Below are positions 56,791 to 64,000 of a DNA stretch of 64,000 nucleotides, piece by piece. Both the position numbers and the translations under genes were made by a program. The stretch's first letter is position 1. Each line of letters starts with the position of its first letter. The DNA is from Filobasidium wieringae (lineage: Eukaryota > Basidiomycota > Tremellomycetes > Filobasidiales > Filobasidiaceae): assembly GCA_001600055.1 (NCBI GenBank), contig BCIV01000014.1, positions 1-64,000 of the forward strand, written 5' to 3'. Under the pieces are notes generated by a model. It saw only the letters and a program-made list of their open reading frames with translations, did not search any database and was not told the origin of the DNA.

Positions 56791-59700
56791 ATGACTGAGT
56801 TTTCATCCAGAATACCACCCTTCGAGAGCCCGACCCGAGGTCCAACAGTTCAACGTTCTAATTCCCTCAAACCCCAATCTTCCTCACGATCACGACCATC
56901 CACCGATCCTTCTTCCAGAGCCTATAACGGTCACTCCATCCCTACATCCCGTTCACAACCATTAGACGACCGATCGTTTTCCTCCCAAGCGAGCCAACCT
57001 CATGGGAACTATGACGAGTCGAGTCATGGACAGGGGGCTACGAATGTTGCTCCCGGTCCGGCTGTTGCGCGAAGAGAAAGCATGAAGGATCAGGCGAGAG
57101 CGAGACCGACGAGACAAGTTGGAGATTGGATGTTAGGAAAGACCATCGGAGCGGGTAGTATGGGAAAGGTCAAGACTGCCATCAACGTCCTGACAGGGGA
57201 AAAGGTAGCGACAAGTCATCGCCTGATGATCATGGGTGTAGGCTTATCTTTCGTCTTTCTGCGTATGACAGTGTGCAGTCAAGATCATCCCCCGATATAG
57301 CACCCCTCCGACCAAATCATCGACTTCTGAACGACCTGGATCTGCCACCCCTGTCGATGCGGACAAGGCTACACCGGCAGCGAGAGATGCTTCCAAGGAG
57401 ACTCGAACGATTCGGGAGGCTTCGATATCCCTACTTCTACATCATCCTTATATCTGTGGGATGAGGGAGATGATCGTCCATTCGAACCACTACTATATGG
57501 TTTTCGAATTCATCGATGGAGGACAGATGTTGGACTATATCATCAGTCATGGCAGGTTAAGGGAGAGAGCGGCTAGGAAGTTTGCAAGACAAATCGCTAG
57601 TGCCCTATATTACTGTCACCGGAACTCGATCGTCCATCGAGGTATGTTCCGGTTCCTCATCTCAGTAAACTAAATACAGGCTGATCTAATCTGTATTACT
57701 GAAGATCTCAAGATCGAGAACATCCTCATCTCGAAAACCGGCAACATCAAGATCATCGATTTCGGTCTTTCCAACCTTTATTCCCCATACGACCACCTCT
57801 CCACGTTTTGCGGTTCCTTGTACTTTGCCGCACCTGAGTTACTGAACGCCCGGGTGTATACCGGACCCGAGGTCGACGTTTGGAGTTTCGGGATCGTACT
57901 ATACGTCCTCGTCTGTGGAAAAGTACCTTTCGACGATCAGAGCATGCCAGCTCTGCACGCCAAGATCAAAAGAGGATTGGTAGATTATCCTGCATGGTTG
58001 TCTGCAGGTGAGTATGGTGGAATACCAGTCGACCTGGATATCTTGATTGATCGATATGTTCTGACGTTGCTCTGTAGAATGCAAGGATCTCTTGTGCAGA
58101 ATGCTCGTGACAGATCCAGCACACCGAGCGACCCTCTCAGAAGTCATGGCCTCACCTTGGCTCAACAAGGGTTATGAGACCCCAGCCAATTCCTATCTCG
58201 TTCCCCGAGAACCTTTACGGTCGGAGGAGTTGGATACGGAGGTGTTGCGAGGGATGGCCGGATTCGAGTTCGGGACGGAGGATACGATCCGACATCGGAT
58301 GACTGAATTACTCATGAGCGATACCTACCGCCGAGTTCAGACGGATTGGGAGACGAGGAGGACTTCTCAGCGACGGAATCGGGATTGGACAGAGGGTAGT
58401 AGTGGGACCGAGGATGCCTCGATCATGGGGAACACCACTGCCAATTCCAACAACAGCAGCTCTTCGGGAGTAGGGTCTTCACCTCGAGGGAAACCGCAAC
58501 GGCGATTCTCTGGGTTTGATTTCTACAAGAATCGGTTGTTCAAGACCGGTTCGGCGGCGAACGGAGAGAAGGACGGTCGGATAGGAGGAAACGGACTGTT
58601 AGCCGCGACGCATCCAGAGGAGCAGGAACCGCTGGATCCGACGAGAGGATTCCATCCTCTGATCTCCATTTACTACCTCGTGAGGGAGAAGATGGAGAGG
58701 GAGCGTGTCTATGGTCCTGGGCTATTCGCATCCTCTGAATTGTCGTTGGATCAACCGCCAACCGGTCTACCCAATGGGGCGCAGTCTAATAACGGCCGTG
58801 CCCCCGCTTACGGAATGAACCTGCCTAGATTATCTGTACCCGAGACCTCTCACATCCCAGCCCATCGCGGATCCGATGCTGTCCGTGCGATGCCGACCGC
58901 TTTCGATGCGCACGCTCGGACTCGAGGAGAAAGCTTGCCGCAACGGGATCGAGTGGAAGAAGCCAGAGCGGCAGGTGTGATGCAACATCCTGAAGAGGAC
59001 TTTGAGAGGAGTCGAGTGGATCAATTGAGCCCTGGGCCGAGTGCCAATGGGAGCGGGATACATCGACGTAGTTATTCGCTCTCTGCCGGACCGAACGGTC
59101 CTCCCGAAAGTCAGGGTTCGAGGATCGTCTCTAGCGCTTCGCAGTATGTGAGGACCGAGCCGGACGTGAAAGAGGAAGAGGTGACGAGTGCGGTGCAAGG
59201 GGTGTCGTTGAAGGATACGCCCGAGGTAGCCCCCCGACGGACGGAATCACCCGTAGCATTGCCCGTTCAAGCTCCTCGACCGTCCGGCGATTCGAAGTCA
59301 GCGGTCGTGGAGGTCCCGACTACCAAGCCATCGTACGTTCCACCAAGAGAAGACGATCAAGGTTCATCAGGTGGATCGACGAGGTTTGAGGGTGCTTCTG
59401 CTTCGTCGACCAAGGTGGATGCCAAGCCAGTCTACCTGAAGGGATTGTTCAGGTGAGTGATTTCGCGATACTGTTTCCCTCGAGGGATCACCGAAGCTCA
59501 AAGACGATTTTGATAGCGTGGCGACGACGACGTCGAAGAACGTGAATACCGTACAGCGAGAGATCAAGACTGTACTGGATCGAATAGGTATCCGGTATCG
59601 ACCTAGCAAGACGGGATTCGAGTGCGTCCACGTACCTTCTATCGATCTGTCTTCCGTCCTGCCCGCGGACGGGGTTTCGACGGAAAAGTCGAACGGGGTT

Positions 59701-60069
59701 CAAAGGGGTAGTAAATCGACTGGTCAGTTTTTGGTAAAGCGTTTGAGAGTCGGATATCGTCTGATCTGATGGTGATTTCGAAAAACAGTCAACGGGTCGG
59801 CAGATGACGGATTCGACGCGTGGGCGTTTAGTGAGAATGGAGGAGCAGGGAGTGCGCTTCTCGTCCGATTCGAGATCAGTATCGTCAAGGTGAGTCTCTC
59901 GTCAGGTCGGGTCACGTATGGTCACGTCTTGACTAGTGTCTTCTCTCGTTTGACGACAAACCAGGTGACTTGGCTCGGACTGAACGGGATACAATTCAGA
60001 CGGATAGGAGGGGACGGGTGGCAGTACCAGATGTTGGCAAAGAGGATTTTACTGGAGATGCGGTTGTAA
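56791..60069 (+). CDS. KIN1: Kin1/Kin2-type (PAR-1/MARK) Ser/Thr protein kinase
   Basis: Seven exons (56791-57214, 57279-57641, 57705-58007, 58078-59452, 59517-59722, 59789-59889, 59965-60069), 958 aa. After a Ser-rich N terminus the kinase domain starts at [20 protein letters not shown] (G-loop) and continues IKIIPRYS (VAIK-lysine region), [22 protein letters not shown], and [16 protein letters not shown] (activation loop). It ends near [21 protein letters not shown] Ser/Thr/Ala-rich insert of ~40 residues lies between the lysine strand and helix C ([20 protein letters not shown]), as in fungal Kin1. The C-terminal KA1 domain spans about 830-958 ([20 protein letters not shown] ... KRILLEMRL) and binds acidic phospholipids. 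Kin1 kinases act in polarised growth and secretion. The ATG at 56617 would add 58 residues that lack similarity; 56791 was preferred. Confidence 0.94.
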
Positions 60070-60134
60070 ATCATGACGAGGCTTGTTCGGTTGATTATGT
60101 TTGACTCTTTTTATTACGGGGAATGTACGACCCG

Positions 60135-60157
60135 TTCCATTCCATTCCATTCCATTC
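60135..60157 (+). repeat. TTCCA pentamer repeat near the KIN1 3' end
   Basis: Four to five tandem TTCCA units about 65 bp after the kinase stop codon. Confidence 0.75.
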
Positions 60158-61660
60158 GTCTTATAGCTTATCGTGTTACTGTAATGACATGAACATATGG
60201 ACATTCATGATCGTGTGAACACCATGACAATCGATCGAGAGTGGAATGGCTAGTGGCTAGCTGGCTAGTGACTAGTGTGGCTGATGTCTGGCGGGAAGTG
60301 TTGCGGATAAACAATCCCGCAGTAGAGTTCAATGTTCCAGAATCGATGGGAATCATGGTCTCCCCCCTCCCCGTGTCCCCGGGGAGTTTCCCTTGGAATC
60401 GAACGAGCGGACGACCTTATCTCGGGGAACGGTCCAATCGATGGCGTTCGTTCTTGTGGAGGCCGAGTCGAGTGGACCGAGTGCGAGTGGGGCGAAAGCT
60501 GTGTGAATCCCCCGTGTTCATCTCGAATCTCGCAGGTCGGTCGGTCGAGCGAGCGAGCGAGCGATCCGATATCGATCTCGATGCGATCTCGCGTATCGCG
60601 TATCGGGAATCACATTCGAAATCCCATTGACCGGGGATGAAACGCTCTCGATCCCCGAGGAAACCGCCTTTTTGCTCACACGCATGGAAGTAGTAGAGTA
60701 GTAAGAGCCGCAAGAGCGGGAGAGCAGCTGAGCAGAGCGACGGACCTGATCCTTATCTCCTGAAAGACGCGGATCGGACGAATGAACGACCTGGACTGTC
60801 CGATGGTTCCAGTGCTTGGGGAATCATCAGTTCCAACGCCAAAGAGGCTTTGCTCACTACTCTGTGCTGCGCTACTACTGCGTTGCTTGCACTGCTGCGG
60901 TGAACTATGGATTTGATTCCAGTGACCGATAAGGACGTCGGGGTGGGTGTTTCAGGAAGATGAATGATGATGATGATGATGTGGTCCCCGGGGAATGTGT
61001 GCGAGGTCTACGAGGTCCTACTATTCATTTATCGAAATTAGAACGTCTAGAACGTTTAGAATATAGAATGGCTGTGCTGGCGTGCGTCGAATGCAATTTA
61101 CGATCATCTATCATCGATTTGTTGGGAAATGAAAGAATGAACGGGATAGAGTGTGATATTCGATATAGCGATATGTGATTCATATATCCAACGGAAAAGC
61201 CACCTTCCTTCGACCTTCTTATCCGCTCGGATTCTGCCAGATGATCGTCACATCGGGCCCGATCCCTGTGAAACCTTTTGCAACCGCCGCGACCCCTCCA
61301 GATCGGCCGTATTCCTGTCCCCGTCCCAGGTTTTCTTTCCCGCGCCGTCTGTTTATTCCGCGCTAGGTAAAACGTCGGGTCTGAGCGCGACGGAAGGGCA
61401 ATGCGAGAGATTGCGAGCGATTGCAGGGGAGAGGGAGAGTTCCTGGATGAAGTGATCTACGGGTCCGAGGTCGTTCTCGCTCGTTTCCAGTCGCCCAGTC
61501 GTTCCTATTTGTCCCTCTACAGATCCAAACAAGGCCCAACCAGGTCTCGCGAGACCCCTCGCGACGCTCGACATTCGGGACGATCTCGGTGTCAGCTGAG
61601 TCAAGCTCCAGAGGATGTTTGGAACATGTGAGTCTCGTGCGCGAGAGACATTATTGTCGA

Positions 61661-61687
61661 CGAGAAGCGAGAAGCGAGAAGCGAGAA
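61661..61687 (+). repeat. GCGAGAA heptamer tandem repeat
   Basis: About four units of GCGAGAA in tandem (the first one incomplete). Confidence 0.75.
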
Positions 61688-62127
61688 GGCGATGACTCCG
61701 TATGTCCAGCAGCAGGCAGGTCCTGATAGCACACCACCACTACAACTGTAACAGACTCCGAACGCCCGTACATCCGCGGGCGGAAAGGGGCGTCATGCCG
61801 AATCGATGCCGAACGGGGTCAGCTACGCTCCGCTGGATCTTTCCTCCTTTCCTTTCTTGCGTTCTAGAACTTCTAGACGAGCAGGCGGACGGGCCTGAGG
61901 CGGAGCCGGAGGGATCTGTTCTTGGCATCACCCCATCCCATCCCATCTCGTCGCATCGCATCGTCGTCGTTCGTGGCAAAAACGTCTTTGTCCTTGGATC
62001 TTGGATCACGTTCTTCGTTCGGGGAATCGGATGGCCTGTTGAATGCGCAGAGAATAAGTGGTGAATGTCCAGTTCGCCGAGCTCCCCCTCCCCCATTTCT
62101 CTCTCTGCCTTTCTTTGTTCCCTGTTT

Positions 62128-62158
62128 GCCCTTTCGCCCTTTCGCCCTTTCGCCCTTT
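62128..62158 (+). repeat. CTTTCGCC octamer tandem repeat
   Basis: CCTTTCGC-type units repeated nearly four times; a pyrimidine-rich tract. Confidence 0.75.
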
Positions 62159-64000
62159 TGCAGGCACCGACGAATGTCGGGAGGTACGAAATCGAAATGA
62201 GAGACGACCGAGCTGAGGATGGATCTCGACTGGGCGACTGGGCGACTGTTTGATCGTCCGTCCACGGTCTGCGGTCTGCTGGACGGTGGGGCAAGAGAGG
62301 GGGGGATACGCCGGTCCCCCCTTACCTCCTCGGCCTCCACTGCGTACTGCAGCTGATGCGACTGATGCGTGGTCGGAGGGAATCGTTCGACGTCCATCTT
62401 CCTCGCCTCTCGCCTCTCGCATCTCGCATCTCGACTCGCTGCATGGTAGATCGCTACGGTGGTGGTACGGTACATCGCTACAGTACGGTGCTAATAGAGT
62501 TACCTAGAGTACCTAGAGTGTTCCCTTCCCGCGGCCATCCGGCGTTTTAATCTATCTCTCCCTCTCTGTGTGTCTCGCTCTCTCTCCCTCCCTGTGTCTG
62601 TTTGTTGCCGCTCACCGCTCACCGACGCGACGTTCTTTTTTCATTCGTTGTGAGACATGAGAAGGTCCGTCCATCCACTATGGATCTTGGAGTTTGTGAA
62701 AGTTTACCCTGGAGGAGGTCAGGCCAGGAGGGTACGGGATGTGGACGGACGGAGAGATCGGATCTGGGATGTCGGGGTTATGAACACGAGGTTGTTGTAT
62801 ACACTACGACTACTGCACTGTTACTGTACATGGACTATTGTCCGGATCGCCATCCGATAGGTTAGTAGTGAACCTCGCCCCCGAGTGTTAGTCGACCATT
62901 GTCCTCTTCCTCCTTCGATCCATTGTTCATCATCATCACCCGTTGTCCTACGGTGACCGGTCGCATCGCATCGCATCGGATCGGCCTGTTGATAGGAGCA
63001 GGAGCGACTAGCATCGCAGCGTTAGTCACCCTGCACAGTAGTGAATCTCGGAGAGTGAGAGGTCTGGCTGGCTGCTGGATCGAATCGGGAGCGACCCTTC
63101 TGCAGAGGTTCTAGCGCGAAACGAGAGCTGGGATTAGTGAGGTTTCACGGGCGATCTAGCACGGCCAACTGAGCTGTCGAGCGTTCGTTCTCTTTCGGAC
63201 GAGGCGCCGTCGAGTGGTCCAGAGCAGTGTACAGGGGATAGCGACAGTGGTGACAGTGACAGTGACAAGTGAAGGGTGAGTGGGGTGATAGCTGATGACT
63301 GGACTGGATTGGACTGGTAGAGCTCACTACACACTGGTCATTCCTCGCTACATCGCTGCCACTCCATCAACATCGCTACTCATCCATTCGAACCATATCA
63401 TCCATCACCCATCATCCATCCATCAATCCTCATCAAACCCCCGAACCCCCGCTCGCTACCGAAGTCGACCGACGTTCCATCCGTTCACTCTTCCACTCAC
63501 ATCGTTACCTGAACTCGGCCTCTTCCACTTCCACTTCCATCATCTTCATCAAAGCATACAACGTTCTCCTCCTCTTTCCATCAATAATCATCAATCAGAG
63601 AAAACCACCACCACCAGCACTCGTTCGGTCTACCATCTCTACCCGTCGAAAACTCATTTACGGGATAAACGATCAATTCCATACTCTCTTCCCTTCGGAT
63701 CTTCTCTCTTCTGCCCTCTCTCTCTTCGGCCCACTCTTCCACGCTCACACCTACGCACACACAAGCCGAGGACAAATATCACCTCACCTCACCTCTCCTC
63801 GTTCACTCTCCGGATCAGGCTTGAACCTTGAACCTTGAACCTCGAACTCATCACAGGACGCAACCCCACCACCCACCCTCTACGGTCGAACGGATAACGG
63901 ACGGTACACCATCAGCAAGCAGAGGAGGGAGTACTTATACGTCCTCACTCGCCTTGACTTTATCGATCGACAGGGTTTACCTTTGGATCTTATACATAAA

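Larger units (their letters stand above)
60070..64000. other. 3.9-kb non-coding, repeat-rich region at the right edge
   Basis: No convincing gene; the mid-size open frames (61.7-62.5 kb) overlap on both strands and are Arg/Ser-rich, as expected by chance in GC-rich DNA. Short tandem repeats abound. The final 600 bp are CT-rich on the plus strand, like the leader or promoter of a gene starting beyond 64000. Confidence 0.5.

Noticed and set aside
61740..62475. Overlapping 120-200-codon frames on both strands
   Set aside because: Arg/Ser-rich, overlapping on both strands in GC-rich repeat DNA; expected by chance.

Overview
The window is nuclear DNA of a basidiomycete fungus, most likely a Tremellomycete near Cryptococcus/Kwoniella. 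Genes are compact and intron-rich: most introns are about 55-80 nt with GTRAGT-type donors, and many fall inside codons. The gene set is typical of fungi: MDM34, an alkyltransferase-like protein, SEC13, the proteasome beta-7 subunit, Zn2Cys6 regulators, DHA2 and other MFS carriers, a Kin1/MARK kinase. The lineage is inferred from this style, not from any search. Exon joins below were found by eye and checked by codon phase and family conservation.

Layout. 1-7.8 kb is a transposon island. It holds the 3' end of an unrecognised gene with a one-base frame break, a 5'-truncated hAT transposase relic, and a complete, apparently young Ty1/copia element (122-bp LTRs differing at one base, 5-bp target duplication, intact 1446-aa polyprotein). 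8.1-10.3 kb: an AhpC/TSA (PRXL2-like) protein on +. 10.4-30.4 kb is almost all minus strand: MDM34, a single-pass membrane protein, ATL1, an alpha-arrestin, secreted SurE nucleotidase, mitochondrial SCOT, SEC13, 3-hydroxyisobutyrate dehydrogenase, and a regulator with a C-terminal Zn2Cys6 cluster. 32.1-35.5 kb: a YCII-domain protein (+), then a small ankyrin protein (-) divergent from the GTPase ARL1 (+). 35.6-42.2 kb: a DHA2 transporter and, upstream on the same strand, an N-terminal Zn2Cys6 regulator. 42.8-44.1 kb: unresolved coding signal. 44.5-60.1 kb: proteasome beta-7, an MFS carrier, an F-box/ankyrin-like protein, dUTPase divergent from ribosomal protein uL23, and a Kin1-type kinase. 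The last 3.9 kb is repeat-rich and non-coding, probably the long leader or promoter of a gene beyond the edge.

Functional links. Several genes concern mitochondria or acyl-CoA/valine catabolism (MDM34, SCOT, HIBADH, probably the YCII protein). Others concern trafficking (SEC13, ARL1, alpha-arrestin) and DNA or nucleotide maintenance (ATL1, dUTPase, SurE). There is no operon; neighbours may share divergent promoters (33.9-34.6 kb, 52.6-53.2 kb).

The least ordinary observations are the antisense coding-like frame and the tRNAi-Met anticodon-arm primer site of the copia element, 10-14-nt microexons in two genes, and the late-placed zinc cluster. I see no CRISPR, rRNA or convincing tRNA.
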